Part shown: positions 54,234 through 63,575 of the stretch, piece by piece | Layout: each line of letters begins with the position of its first letter | Position numbering within the stretch: position 1 is the first letter of the stretch | Assembly: GCF_016466415.2 (NCBI RefSeq) | Contig: NZ_CP066771.1 | Coordinates: forward strand, 186,001-250,000 | Source: Ralstonia pickettii | Lineage (GTDB): Bacteria; Pseudomonadota; Gammaproteobacteria; Burkholderiales; Burkholderiaceae | Length of the DNA: 64,000 bases | Reading direction: 5' to 3' | Position numbers and translations under genes: made by a program | The notes under the pieces: model-generated | Seen by the model: only the letters and a program-made list of their open reading frames with translations | Database searches by the model: none | What the model was told of the DNA's origin: nothing

Positions 54234-54614
54234 ATGCACGACATTGAAACTGCGCTCCACCCAGCATGCGGCGTCCACATCTCGGAAGCGCCGCGCAAGA
54301 ACTGGCTCACGAAGCGAAACTGCTCGCTTTCAACCCGCCAGCTGGGCTGGTCCATCCCCTTGGTCGTCATTTCCCCGATCGTGATCGCTTGGTTTTCTGC
54401 GTGGCAACGCGCGTGACTGGTGCCGCCTGATGCGGGGCTGGAGGTCGCGATTCTCGGATGGGCATTGCTGTACTATGCCCGCCACGCCTCCGATTACGTG
54501 CAAGTCAGGCTGGAGATGGCAGGCGCGTGATCTGGCAGGTCAGTCTGGCGGCGCAAGCTTGCGGACGAGCTTTCCCGGTGTTTGGGACACGGGCAACCAA
54601 CCCAGGTCTCATGA
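54234..54614 (+). pseudogene. Decayed DUF2244 membrane protein gene
   Basis: A good ribosome site (CAGGAG, seven bases before the ATG) starts a 60-codon frame ending in KNWLTKRNCSLSTRQLGWSI and a membrane helix. It is stopped by TGA at 54414-54416. In the same frame the text resumes as LVPPDAGLEVAILGWALLYYARHASDYVQV, which continues the DUF2244 pattern (second helix plus YARHA-D), until a second TGA at 54528-54530. Then SVWRRKLADELSRCLG, a DUF2244-like C-terminal end, reaches TGA at 54612. The family usually has about 160-180 residues, so the middle also looks shortened by roughly 40 residues. DUF2244 genes stand upstream of ctaC in related bacteria as far as I recall. Family assignment is by pattern. 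Confidence 0.7.
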
Positions 54615-54661
54615 GCCGCGCACCGGGGCAGAGTGGAATCTGTCAATTGGGTAGATAAAAA

Positions 54662-55918
54662 ATGAAAATGTTGAATAAGACATTGGCAAGTTTGCTGGCG
54701 GCAGGCTCCCTCCTCGCCCTCAGTCAAACGGCCCTGGCAGTGGAAGACATGCCGGGCGGCCCCGCAGTGCGGCAACTCAATCTCGCGCCACCGGTCACCA
54801 AGATCGCCGCCGAGATCCATTGGCTGCACTGGATGATGCTGATCATCTGTATCGTGATCTTCATCGGTGTGTTCGGGGTGATGTTCTACTCCATTTTCAA
54901 GCACCGTAAGTCGGTCGGCCACAAACCGGCGACGTTCCACGAAAGCACCACGGTTGAAATCATCTGGACCATTGTGCCGTTCCTGATCGTGATCGGGATG
55001 GCGCTGCCGGCCACCAAGGCCGTGGTCGCAATGAAGGACACCACCAATTCCGACCTCACCATCAAAGCCACCGGCTACCAGTGGAAGTGGGGTTACGACT
55101 ATCTGAAGGGCGAAGGCGAGGGCATCTCGTTCCTCTCCACGCTCACCACGCCGCGCGACCAGATCAACAACCAGGCGCCCAAGTCGAACACGTACCTGAT
55201 CGAAGTCGACAACGAGCTGGTCGTGCCGGTCAACCGCAAGGTGCGCATCGTCACGACCGCCAACGACGTGATCCACTCGTGGATGATCCCGGCGTTCGGC
55301 GTGAAGCAGGATGCGATTCCGGGCTTCGTGCGCGACGCATGGTTCAAGGCCGAGAAGGTGGGCATCTATCGCGGGCAGTGCGCTGAGCTTTGCGGCAAGG
55401 AACACGCCTTCATGCCGATCGTCGTGCGTGTGCTCTCGCAGGACGACTACACCAAGTGGGTCGACGGCAAGAAGAAGGAAATGGCCGCCAAGGCCGATGA
55501 CCCGAACAAGACCTACACGCTGGAAGAGCTGAAGTCGCGCGGCGAGAAGGTCTACACCGCCAACTGCGCGGTGTGCCACCAGCCGAACGGCAAGGGTGGT
55601 GGTCCGTTCCCGGCGCTCGATGGTTCGAAGATCGCCAATGGCCCGCTGGCCGACCACGTTGGCATCGTGCTGCACGGCAAGGGCGCCATGCCGCCCTGGG
55701 CTTCGGCGCTGAACGATGTCGAAATCGCTGCCGTCGTAACCTACGAGCGCAACAACTGGGGCAACCATACCGGTGACCTGCTGCAGCCGACGCAAGTGAA
55801 GGATGCGCGCGGCGGCAAGATGCCCGAAGGTGGGGCTGCCAAGACCGCTGCAACTGAATCCGCCGGTAAGGTGGCGTCCAAACAAGCGAATGCGGCCGAA
55901 GACCGCAACGCTGGCTGA
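54662..55918 (+). CDS. ctaC: Cytochrome c oxidase subunit II with fused cytochrome c domain
   Basis: This 418-residue subunit has a signal peptide, two membrane helices (about residues 58-80 and 100-120), the CuA domain with Cys240 and Cys244 in CAELCGKEHAFMPIVV, and a C-terminal cytochrome c domain with CxxCH (Cys302, Cys305, His306; ANCAVCHQPNG). The fusion resembles caa3-type enzymes. It takes electrons for oxygen reduction by CtaD. The ribosome site before the ATG is weak. A Lys/Ala-rich tail ends the protein. Confidence 0.96.
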   Translation: MKMLNKTLASLLAAGSLLALSQTALAVEDMPGGPAVRQLNLAPPVTKIAAEIHWLHWMMLIICIVIFIGVFGVMFYSIFKHRKSVGHKPATFHESTTVEIIWTIVPFLIVIGMALPATKAVVAMKDTTNSDLTIKATGYQWKWGYDYLKGEGEGISFLSTLTTPRDQINNQAPKSNTYLIEVDNELVVPVNRKVRIVTTANDVIHSWMIPAFGVKQDAIPGFVRDAWFKAEKVGIYRGQCAELCGKEHAFMPIVVRVLSQDDYTKWVDGKKKEMAAKADDPNKTYTLEELKSRGEKVYTANCAVCHQPNGKGGGPFPALDGSKIANGPLADHVGIVLHGKGAMPPWASALNDVEIAAVVTYERNNWGNHTGDLLQPTQVKDARGGKMPEGGAAKTAATESAGKVASKQANAAEDRNAG

Positions 55919-55958
55919 TTGATCGTCTGCGTGACGAACCGAACCTAGGAGTTCCTCG

Positions 55959-57563
55959 ATGAGCACCGCTGTTACGCACCCGCAAGATCACGCGCACGGT
56001 CACGGAGACGACCACGCGCACGACCATCCGCACGGCTGGCGCCGTTGGCTGTTCGCGACCAACCACAAGGACATCGGTACGCTGTACCTGCTGTTCTCTT
56101 TCATGATGCTGCTCTCGGGCGGCACGCTGGCCCTGCTGATCCGCCTTGAGCTGTTCCAGCCCGGCCTGCAATTCTTCCATCCGGAGCTGTTCAACCAGTT
56201 CACCACGCTGCACGGCCTGATCATGGTGTTCGGCGCCATCATGCCGGCCTTCGTGGGCTTTGCGAACTGGATGATCCCGCTGCAGGTGGGTGCGTCCGAC
56301 ATGGCCTTCGCGCGGATGAACAACTTCAGCTTCTGGTTGCTGCCGCCTGCGGCGCTGCTGCTGGTGGGCTCGTTCTTCGCACCGGGCGGCGCCACGGCGG
56401 CCGGCTGGACGCTCTATGCGCCGCTGTCGGTGCAGATGGGCCCCGGCATGGACATGGCGATCTTCGCGATCCACATCATGGGCGCATCGTCGATCATGGG
56501 CGCGATCAACATCATCGTGACCATCCTCAACATGCGCGCGCCCGGCATGACGCTGATGAAGATGCCCATGTTCTGCTGGACGTGGCTCATCACGGCATAC
56601 CTGCTGATCGCCGTGATGCCGGTGCTGGCGGGGGCGATCACCATGGTGCTGACCGACCGCCACTTCGGCACGAGCTTCTTCTCCGCAGCAGGCGGCGGTG
56701 ATCCGGTGATGTACCAGCACATCTTCTGGTTCTTCGGACACCCCGAGGTGTACATCATGATCTTGCCGGCGTTCGGCATCATCAGCCAGATCGTGCCGGC
56801 CTTCGCGCGCAAGCCCCTGTTCGGCTACAGCTCGATGGTGTACGCCACGGCGTCGATCGCCATCCTGTCGTTCATCGTGTGGGCGCACCACATGTTCACG
56901 ACCGGCATGCCCGTCACTGGTCAGCTGTTCTTCATGTACGCGACGATGCTGATCGCGGTGCCGACCGGCGTGAAGATCTTCAACTGGGTGGCCACGATGT
57001 GGCGCGGCTCGATGACGTTCGAGACGCCGATGCTGTTTGCCATTGGCTTCATTTTCGTGTTCACGGTGGGCGGCTTCACGGGCCTGATCCTGGCCGTAGC
57101 CCCGATCGACATCCAGCTGCAGGACACGTATTACGTGGTGGCGCACTTCCACTACGTGCTGGTGGCCGGCTCGCTGTTCGCGCTGTTCGCGGGCTTCTAC
57201 TACTGGGGTCCGAAGTGGTCGGGCTACATGTACAGCGAGACGCGCGGCAAGATCCACTTCTGGGGTTCGATGATCACCTTCAACCTCACGTTCTTCCCGA
57301 TGCACTTCCTGGGCCTGGCCGGTATGCCGCGCCGCTATGCGGATTACCCGCAGCAGTTCGCCGATTTCAACGCCGTCGCGTCGATCGGTGCACTGGGTTT
57401 CGGCTTGATGCAGGTGTATTTCTTCTTCTTCGTGGTGCTGCCGTCGTACCGCGGTGGCGAGAAGGCCGCCGACAAGCCGTGGGATGGCGCGGAAGGCCTG
57501 GAGTGGACCGTGCCGTCGCCGGCACCGTTCCACACCTTTGAAGAACCACCGCACGTGAAGTAA
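55959..57563 (+). CDS. ctaD: Cytochrome c oxidase subunit I
   Basis: This 534-residue, 12-helix catalytic subunit has the haem and CuB ligands in [28 protein letters not shown] (with the Tyr cross-link region), VWAHHMF and VAHFHYVL. It carries an unusual histidine-rich N-terminus, eight His in the first 26 residues ([20 protein letters not shown]). An AGGAG ribosome site precedes the ATG. It lies 40 bases after ctaC. Confidence 0.97.
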   Translation: MSTAVTHPQDHAHGHGDDHAHDHPHGWRRWLFATNHKDIGTLYLLFSFMMLLSGGTLALLIRLELFQPGLQFFHPELFNQFTTLHGLIMVFGAIMPAFVGFANWMIPLQVGASDMAFARMNNFSFWLLPPAALLLVGSFFAPGGATAAGWTLYAPLSVQMGPGMDMAIFAIHIMGASSIMGAINIIVTILNMRAPGMTLMKMPMFCWTWLITAYLLIAVMPVLAGAITMVLTDRHFGTSFFSAAGGGDPVMYQHIFWFFGHPEVYIMILPAFGIISQIVPAFARKPLFGYSSMVYATASIAILSFIVWAHHMFTTGMPVTGQLFFMYATMLIAVPTGVKIFNWVATMWRGSMTFETPMLFAIGFIFVFTVGGFTGLILAVAPIDIQLQDTYYVVAHFHYVLVAGSLFALFAGFYYWGPKWSGYMYSETRGKIHFWGSMITFNLTFFPMHFLGLAGMPRRYADYPQQFADFNAVASIGALGFGLMQVYFFFFVVLPSYRGGEKAADKPWDGAEGLEWTVPSPAPFHTFEEPPHVK

Positions 57564-57615
57564 TGCAGGTGTCGCGGGGCAGGCGAGTGCCAGCTCCGCG
57601 ATCCTCCGGACAACG

Positions 57616-57747
57616 ATGTCGAATCCAGAAAAAAGCCCAACGCCCGAGCAACGCGCTGCCAACCGTCGCCTGGGATTCATCCTCGGCACGATCGCGCTGG
57701 TTTTCTTTCTGGGTGTGATTTTCAAGCGCGTGGTGTTCGGCGGCTAG
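57616..57747 (+). CDS. Cytochrome oxidase small assembly protein
   Basis: This 43-residue protein reads MSNPEKSPTPEQRAANRRLG followed by one membrane helix (FILGTIALVFFLGVIFK) and a short tail. It lies between ctaD and ctaG, as the cytochrome oxidase small assembly proteins of Betaproteobacteria do. Its detailed function is unknown; it is too short for many gene finders. Confidence 0.8.
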   Translation: MSNPEKSPTPEQRAANRRLGFILGTIALVFFLGVIFKRVVFGG

Positions 57748-57796
57748 CCGGGCAAGCGACGCGCTGGTCGCTGAACCGAGATTTCGCGAGACCTCT

Positions 57797-58405
57797 ATGA
57801 GCCACACACCGGCGCAGCCGGATCCGACCCAAAACGACAAAGCGCTGGAGCGCGGTCTGAACCGCTCGATGCTCGGCAAGCTGGCCGTCGTGGTCGTGAT
57901 CATGTTTGGCTTCGGCTACGCGATGGTGCCGCTGTACAAGAAGATCTGCGAGATCACGAACATCAACGTGCTGAACACGCGTGATGAGGACGGCGGCGCG
58001 CTGCGCAACTCGCAGGTCGACAAGACGCGCACCATCACGGTGGAATTCGATTCGAACAGCCAGGGGCCGTTCCGCTTCCGCCCGGTCAAGAACAGCATGG
58101 ATGTGCACCCCGGCGAGATCAGCCAGATCGTCTACGAGGTGGTGAACAAGGAGGGGCGTACGGTCGAGGCCCAGGCCATCCCGAGTTACGCGCCCAAGCA
58201 GGCAACCGAGTTCTTCAAGAAGATCGAGTGCTTCTGTTTCAAGCAGCAGACGCTGACGGCCAACGAGTCACGCGAGATGCCGGTGGTGTTTGTGATTGAT
58301 CCGGATCTTCCCAAGGACGTGAAGACGATCACTCTGTCCTACACTTTCTTTGAAATCCACGCGCCGTCGGTCATTGCGCCGGCGATGCCGAACAAGGGAA
58401 CGTGA
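57797..58405 (+). CDS. ctaG: Cytochrome c oxidase assembly protein CtaG (Cox11)
   Basis: This 202-residue copper-binding protein delivers CuB to subunit I. It has one N-terminal membrane helix, the Cox11 motifs MVPLYKKICEITNINVLN and the copper cysteines in KIECFCFKQQTL. Its topology puts the Cu domain in the periplasm. It is in order between the small assembly protein and DUF2970. Confidence 0.97.
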   Translation: MSHTPAQPDPTQNDKALERGLNRSMLGKLAVVVVIMFGFGYAMVPLYKKICEITNINVLNTRDEDGGALRNSQVDKTRTITVEFDSNSQGPFRFRPVKNSMDVHPGEISQIVYEVVNKEGRTVEAQAIPSYAPKQATEFFKKIECFCFKQQTLTANESREMPVVFVIDPDLPKDVKTITLSYTFFEIHAPSVIAPAMPNKGT

Positions 58406-58409
58406 GGAC

Positions 58410-58622
58410 ATGGACGACCTGAAGGAAGCGACCAAGCGGCGCGCATCATTCGCACAGACGATGAAGGCGGTGTTCTGGTCCTTCTTCGGGGTGCGCAAAG
58501 GCCGCGATCACGACCGTGACATGGCGCAGTTGAATCCGGTGCACGTGATTATCGCGGGCATTTTGGCGGCGATCATGTTCATCGTCGTGCTGCTGTTGAT
58601 CGTGCGGGCAGTTGTCGGTTGA
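58410..58622 (+). CDS. DUF2970 small membrane protein
   Basis: This 70-residue protein has the DUF2970 pattern: KAVFWSFFGVRKGRDHDRDMAQLNPVHVIIAGI followed by one helix (LAAIMFIVVLLLIVRAVVG). It starts four bases after ctaG ends. Such proteins occur in cox operons; function is unknown. Confidence 0.85.
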   Translation: MDDLKEATKRRASFAQTMKAVFWSFFGVRKGRDHDRDMAQLNPVHVIIAGILAAIMFIVVLLLIVRAVVG

Positions 58623-58710
58623 CGGTTCAGAAGGTTGAGGAGACGGCCCTGCAGCACGGGCCGGGCAACATCGAGTGGATTCTTAAAAAAATAGAGCTGG
58701 AGAAAAAGAG

Positions 58711-59571
58711 ATGAGTGCGAATCGAGCAAACGCTCCGTACTACTTCGTGCCCGGGCCCTCGCGGCATCCGATTACGGCAAGCCTCGGCCTGCTGATCGTG
58801 CTGTTGAGCTCCGCTGCATGGGTGAATGCCCAGCCGTGGGCCCCGTGGACGTTCCTGGTCGGCCTGCTGTGGTTCCTCTTTGTGCTGCGCGCGTGGTTTG
58901 CGGACGCCATCTCCGAATCCGAGACCGGCAAGTACGGCGACCGCGTGGATGCCTCGTTCCGCTGGTCGATGAGCTGGTTCATCTTCTCGGAAGTGATGTT
59001 CTTCGCGGCGTTCTTCGGCGCGCTGTTCTATGCCCGAACGATCGCCATGCCGTGGCTGGGCGATCTGAACAACAAGCTGCTGTGGCCCGACTTCAACGCG
59101 CTGTGGCCGAACGCCGGACCGGCCGGCACGGTAGCGCCCTTCACAACGATGGGGCCGTGGCCGATTCCGACGATCAACACGGCGCTGCTGCTGACTTCTG
59201 GCGTGACTCTCACGTGGGCACACCATGCGCTGCGTGAAGGCAAGCGTGCCCAGGTCATCCAGGGCCTGCTGCTGACGATCCTCCTGGGCTTCACGTTCAT
59301 GGGCTTCCAGGCGTTCGAATACATCCACGCCTATCACGAACTGAACCTGAAGCTGACCTCGGGCATCTACGGTTCAACGTTCTTCTTGCTGACGGGCTTC
59401 CACGGCTTCCACGTGACCATGGGCGCCATCATGCTGTCGGTGGTGCTGGGGCGTGTGATCAAGGGCCACTTCACGCCGGAACATCACTTCGCTTTTGAAG
59501 GCGCTGCGTGGTACTGGCACTTCGTGGACGTGGTGTGGCTCGGCTTGTACGTGGTGGTGTACTGGCTGTAA
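58711..59571 (+). CDS. ctaE: Cytochrome c oxidase subunit III
   Basis: This 286-residue subunit has seven helices and conserved blocks YYFVPGPSRHPITASLGL, FIFSEVMFFAAFFGALFYAR, the HELNLKLTSGIYGSTFF region and WYWHFVDVVWLGLYVVVYW. A GGAGAAAAAG ribosome site precedes the ATG. A terminator follows. Confidence 0.97.
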   Translation: MSANRANAPYYFVPGPSRHPITASLGLLIVLLSSAAWVNAQPWAPWTFLVGLLWFLFVLRAWFADAISESETGKYGDRVDASFRWSMSWFIFSEVMFFAAFFGALFYARTIAMPWLGDLNNKLLWPDFNALWPNAGPAGTVAPFTTMGPWPIPTINTALLLTSGVTLTWAHHALREGKRAQVIQGLLLTILLGFTFMGFQAFEYIHAYHELNLKLTSGIYGSTFFLLTGFHGFHVTMGAIMLSVVLGRVIKGHFTPEHHFAFEGAAWYWHFVDVVWLGLYVVVYWL

Positions 59572-59636
59572 GACAGCATCGGGTGGGGGCGGCGAAGCGT
59601 CGCTCCCCGACCTGGCCAACGGCCGGCGACGACAAT

Positions 59637-59675
59637 GCCGCAGACGGGACACCGCTGCGGCGTTTTCGTTTTTCT
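59637..59675 (+). terminator. Rho-independent terminator after ctaE
   Basis: GCCGCAG...CTGCGGC with an 11-base loop is followed by GTTTTCGTTTTT. Confidence 0.85.
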
Positions 59676-59696
59676 GGCGTGAGGGATTTGCCGTGG

Positions 59697-59906
59697 CTAC
59701 TGGCCGAATTGGATGCCGGTGCTGTGGATCCACCCCAGCCGGTTCGCGACGAGGATGAAGATGAACAGCGCGATCGAGAAACCGACGCGGAACATCAAGG
59801 ATCGCACGGTCCGGTTGCTGTGGCCCTTGTCGCGCATCAGGAAGAACAGCGCGGAGGCAAGGCTCCCGAGGATCAGCAGAAACGCAATGGCAACGACGAT
59901 GCGCAT
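59697..59906 (-). CDS. DUF2909 twin-transmembrane small protein
   Basis: This 69-residue protein has two hydrophobic helices (MRIVVAIAFLLILGSLASALFF and MFRVGFSIALFIFILVANRLG) around a loop RDKGHSNRTVRS, the DUF2909 pattern. It is antisense to its cox neighbours but sits in the same cluster in Betaproteobacteria. The ATG at 59906 fits the family length; an upstream TTG adds seven residues. Confidence 0.85.
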   Translation of the reverse strand: MRIVVAIAFLLILGSLASALFFLMRDKGHSNRTVRSLMFRVGFSIALFIFILVANRLGWIHSTGIQFGQ

Positions 59907-59975
59907 GGAGGGCTGCCGGTTGGGCAATGACGGGTTGGAAATGGCCGCCGGGCATTATCTCACCGAGGCCGCGCA

Positions 59976-60746
59976 ATGACCGAGCGCGTACCGATGCGAC
60001 GCTGGTTTGCGCCTGTGCCGATGTTGGCAGGTGTGGCGCTGATTGCGCTGACGTGCTCGCTGGGGCGTTGGCAGCTTTCGCGTGCGCACGAGCGCATCGA
60101 GCGCCAGGCCCGCATCATGGCGCTGGAAAATGCGCCCGCCCAGCGCATCACAGCTCAGCCCGTGACAGCAGATTCAGTAATGTACAGGCCGGTGCTGCTG
60201 CGTGGAACGTTCGACGTGGCGCACACGGTGCTGCTCGAGAACCGCCCGCACGTCACCAACGACGTATCGCGCCCGGGTTTCGAGGTGCTCATCCCGCTGA
60301 GGCTGGAAGGTGCGGGCGGGCGCGCCGTGCTGGTCGATCGAGGCTGGCTGCCGCGTGATCCGGCAGACCGCACGCGCATCGCGCCGTACACCACGCCGGC
60401 GGGCGAAGTGCAGGTCGAAGGGATGGCGGTGCCACATGCCAGCCGGGTCTTCAGTCTGGGCAGCAAGGCCGGCGCGGATGAAGTCGGCCAGCGACTTAGG
60501 CAGAATATCGACCTCGACGCTTTCTCGCGCGAAATCGGCGTGCCGCTGCAACCGTTCGTGGTGCAGCAGCAATCCGACGTGGAGGACGGCCTGTTGCGCG
60601 ATTGGCCGCGCGCAGACCTGGGCGCCGAGCGCAATTACGGCTACGCGTTCCAATGGTTTGCGATGGCGGCGGCAGTGCTTGGACTGATGGTCTTTTACAG
60701 CGTGCGGCGTTATCGCCGCTTGGCGGGCCGCTCCGAGCCCGCCTGA
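59976..60746 (+). CDS. SURF1-like cytochrome oxidase biogenesis protein
   Basis: This 256-residue protein has two membrane helices near its ends and SURF1 motifs: LGRWQLSRAHERIERQ, RPVLLRGTFD, RPGFEVLIPLRL and VLVDRGWLPRD, then YGYAFQWFAMAAAVLGL. SURF1 helps haem a insertion into subunit I (family knowledge). The first ATG is used; a Met seven codons in is possible. Confidence 0.95.
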   Translation: MTERVPMRRWFAPVPMLAGVALIALTCSLGRWQLSRAHERIERQARIMALENAPAQRITAQPVTADSVMYRPVLLRGTFDVAHTVLLENRPHVTNDVSRPGFEVLIPLRLEGAGGRAVLVDRGWLPRDPADRTRIAPYTTPAGEVQVEGMAVPHASRVFSLGSKAGADEVGQRLRQNIDLDAFSREIGVPLQPFVVQQQSDVEDGLLRDWPRADLGAERNYGYAFQWFAMAAAVLGLMVFYSVRRYRRLAGRSEPA

Positions 60747-60798
60747 ACACGAACTTGCGTTGCGGCCTAGTGCCGCAGCTGAATGTATTGGGAATCAC

Positions 60799-61455
60799 AT
60801 GGTGAATCAGGAATCTGCACCCGGCGCGCCCGGCACACTCGGGGCGTCCGAAGACCCGCGCATCGACGCGCGCACGCGCCGCGGCCGCTTGATGATGCTG
60901 TTCCTGCTGCTGGTGTGCGCCTCTCCGGTGATCGCGTCGTACCTTGCGTATTACGTCTTCACCCCGGCCGGCGGCAAGGCGGCGTATGGCGCGCTGGTCG
61001 ATCCGCAGCGCCCTGTGCCGACCGGCCTGATGGTGCAGGACGAGCACGGCGCTGAAGTGCCGCTTGCCAGCCTCAAGGGCAAATGGCTGATGGTGTCCGT
61101 GGATGGCAGCGCTTGCGACGACAACTGCGCGCGCAAGCTGTTCACCATGCGCCAGCTGCGCATCGGCCAGGGCCCGGACCGCGACCGCATCGTCCCCGTC
61201 TGGCTGGTGACCGACCGGGGGGAGATCGACCCGCGCCTCATCAAGGCTTACAACGACGATTACGGTGCCGTGCGCTTCCTGCGCGCGCCCGATCTGCCTA
61301 AGAACTGGCTTGCCGACGGCAAGACGCCGCCCACAGACCACCTCTTCCTGGTCGATCCGCTCGGCAACCTGATGATGCAGTTCCCGAAAGATCCGGATCC
61401 GAAGAAGGTGCGCGCAGACATGACGCGGCTCTTGAAGTATTCGCGCATCGGATAA
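60799..61455 (+). CDS. Membrane-anchored SCO-like thioredoxin-fold protein
   Basis: This 218-residue protein has an N-terminal membrane helix (about residues 32-54) and a periplasmic thioredoxin-like domain. CDDNC in VSVDGSACDDNCARKL is spaced CxxxC as in SCO copper chaperones, and a histidine in PTDHLFLVDPLGNLM sits at the SCO His-like place before the VDP strand. It lies between surf1 and ctaA. A copper-handling role in oxidase assembly is inferred; it differs from the lipoprotein SCO gene at the window end. Confidence 0.8.
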   Translation: MVNQESAPGAPGTLGASEDPRIDARTRRGRLMMLFLLLVCASPVIASYLAYYVFTPAGGKAAYGALVDPQRPVPTGLMVQDEHGAEVPLASLKGKWLMVSVDGSACDDNCARKLFTMRQLRIGQGPDRDRIVPVWLVTDRGEIDPRLIKAYNDDYGAVRFLRAPDLPKNWLADGKTPPTDHLFLVDPLGNLMMQFPKDPDPKKVRADMTRLLKYSRIG

Positions 61456-61458
61456 GCC

Positions 61459-62550
61459 ATGCTGCTGCAACTTGCTTCCATTGGCATCCTGATCGCGCTG
61501 ATCCCACTCTGTTACGTGCTGGTCAAAGGGGATCGCAACAAGTATCGCAAGCTGGTGTGGATCACCGCTTTCCTCACGCTGGACTTGATCATGTTCGGCA
61601 GCTTCACGCGTCTGACGGATTCAGGCCTCGGTTGCCCGGATTGGCCGGGCTGCTACGGCACCTCCAACCCGTTCCACGCCCGTGACGACATCCATGCCGC
61701 ACAGGCCGCCATGCCGAGCGGCCCCGTCACGTGGATGAAAGCATGGATCGAGATGACGCATCGCTACTTCGCGCTTGCGTTGGGCGTGCTGATCATCACG
61801 CTGGTGGTGCTGGCGTGGGTCAAGCGCAAGGAACTGAAGCAGTCGCCCTGGTATGCAACGGCGGTGCTGGCGCTGGTGTGTGTGCAAGGCGCCTTTGGCG
61901 CGTGGACGGTCACGCTCAAGCTGCAGCCGGCCATCGTGGTGACTCACTTGCTGCTCGGCATGTCGCTGCTGGCCGCGCTGATCTGGCTCGGCTGCAAGAA
62001 CGACGCGCCGCGTGCGGTCGATGAGCGCGGCGCCTCGTTGCGCATGGCGGCGGCCATCGGGCTCGTGCTGCTCGTTGTGCAGATTGCCCTGGGTGGCTGG
62101 GTCAGCACGAACTACGCTGTGCTGGCCTGTACCGATTTTCCGCTGTGCAACGGCCAGTGGGTTCCGCCGATGGACTTTGCACACGGCTTCTCATTCTGGC
62201 GCCAGCTCGGCAAGACCGCCGGCGGCGATTTCATCTCGCACGACGCGCTGGTCGCCATCCATTGGACGCACCGCGTGTTTGCCGTCGTCGTGCTGAGCTA
62301 CCTGGCGTGGCTTGGCGTACGCGCACGTCGCATCAACGGCATCGGCCGTGTCGCGACGGTGCTGCTCGTCGTGCTGGCCGTGCAATTGGCGACCGGGCTT
62401 TCGAACATCGTGCTGGGGTGGCCGCTGCTGGCCGCCGTGGCGCACAACGGCGGCGCGGCCGTGCTGCTGTTGCTGATGGTGCGTCTGCATTACCTGATCG
62501 GGCTCGCGCAGGCGCGGGCGCCGATGCCTGTGGCGGCTGCCGTCGTCTGA
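61459..62550 (+). CDS. ctaA: Haem A synthase CtaA (Cox15)
   Basis: This 363-residue, eight-helix membrane enzyme oxidises haem O to haem A. It shows FGSFTRLTDSGLGCPDWPGCYG, haem-ligand histidines in MTHRYFAL, VVTHLLLG and IHWTHRVFA, and FPLCNGQWVPP. It starts four bases after the SCO-like gene ends, so the two are tightly coupled. Confidence 0.96.
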   Translation: MLLQLASIGILIALIPLCYVLVKGDRNKYRKLVWITAFLTLDLIMFGSFTRLTDSGLGCPDWPGCYGTSNPFHARDDIHAAQAAMPSGPVTWMKAWIEMTHRYFALALGVLIITLVVLAWVKRKELKQSPWYATAVLALVCVQGAFGAWTVTLKLQPAIVVTHLLLGMSLLAALIWLGCKNDAPRAVDERGASLRMAAAIGLVLLVVQIALGGWVSTNYAVLACTDFPLCNGQWVPPMDFAHGFSFWRQLGKTAGGDFISHDALVAIHWTHRVFAVVVLSYLAWLGVRARRINGIGRVATVLLVVLAVQLATGLSNIVLGWPLLAAVAHNGGAAVLLLLMVRLHYLIGLAQARAPMPVAAAVV

Positions 62551-62570
62551 ATGCCGTCTGACCGTTTTTT

Positions 62571-63512
62571 ATGAATACCGTGGCAACCCCAACAACTTCC
62601 ACTCAACTTCCTGGCTGGCGGACGACCGCATCGCAGTATGCGGCGCTGACCAAGCCGCGCGTCACGCAGCTCGCCGTGTTCTGCGCCGTGATCGGCATGT
62701 TCCTGGCCACGCCGGGCATGGTCCCGTGGTCGGTGCTGATCGGCGGCGCGGTCGGCATCTGGCTGTTCGCCGGCGCTGCTTTCGCCATCAACTGCCTGGT
62801 CGAGCGCAAGATCGATGCAATGATGCGCCGCACGGCCTGGCGCCCGTCGGCAAGCGGTGAACTGGGCACGCGGCAGATCCTGGTGTTCTCGGTGGTGCTG
62901 GGCGGCGCGGGCATGTGGACGCTGCACGTATTCGCCAACGACCTCACGATGTGGCTGACGTTCGCCACCTTCATCGGCTACGCGATCATCTACACACTGC
63001 TGCTCAAGCCCGCCACGCCACAGAACATTGTCATCGGCGGCCTCTCGGGCGCGATGCCTCCGGCGCTGGGCTGGGCGGCCGTGGCCAACAGCGTGCCGGC
63101 CGAGGCGTGGATCCTGGTGCTCATCATCTTTACCTGGACGCCGCCGCACTTCTGGGCACTCGCGCTGTACCGCCGCGCCGACTACGCCAAGTCGGGCCTG
63201 CCGATGCTGCCGATCACGCACGGCGAGAAATACACGCTACTGCACATCCTGCTGTACACGCTCATCATGATTGCCGCGACCATCCTGCCGTTCGTCTACG
63301 GCATGAGCGGCTACATCTACCTGGTGACCGCGCTGGTGCTGGGCTTCGGCTTCCTCTCGTATGCGTGGCGCATGTACCGCAAGTATTCCGACGCACTGGC
63401 GCAGAAGACTTTCCGCTACTCGATCATCTATCTGTCGATTTTGTTTGCCGCGCTGCTGGTGGACCACTACTTCAAGTTCGGGCCGGCGCTCACGCAAAGC
63501 GCGGCGCTGTGA
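62571..63512 (+). CDS. ctaB: Protohaem IX farnesyltransferase (CtaB/CyoE)
   Basis: This 313-residue UbiA-type prenyltransferase turns haem B into haem O. The prenyl-binding Asp-rich motif [19 protein letters not shown] and the second motif [19 protein letters not shown] are present, with about nine helices. It works upstream of CtaA in haem A synthesis. Confidence 0.97.
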   Translation: MNTVATPTTSTQLPGWRTTASQYAALTKPRVTQLAVFCAVIGMFLATPGMVPWSVLIGGAVGIWLFAGAAFAINCLVERKIDAMMRRTAWRPSASGELGTRQILVFSVVLGGAGMWTLHVFANDLTMWLTFATFIGYAIIYTLLLKPATPQNIVIGGLSGAMPPALGWAAVANSVPAEAWILVLIIFTWTPPHFWALALYRRADYAKSGLPMLPITHGEKYTLLHILLYTLIMIAATILPFVYGMSGYIYLVTALVLGFGFLSYAWRMYRKYSDALAQKTFRYSIIYLSILFAALLVDHYFKFGPALTQSAAL

Positions 63513-63575
63513 CGCACAGGGGCGCCAGCAGGCATGTGCCGTTGGCGTTACGCTAGGCGGTCTGTTTCCAACACG

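Noticed and set aside
54112-54384. Alternative small ORF overlapping the DUF2244 remnant
   Set aside because: Its frame differs from the one with the DUF2244 pattern and ribosome site; it starts inside the -35 element.
55410-57725. 771-codon open frame opposite ctaC and ctaD
   Set aside because: Antisense shadow of the oxidase genes; composition is dominated by His, Arg and Gln, with no motif.
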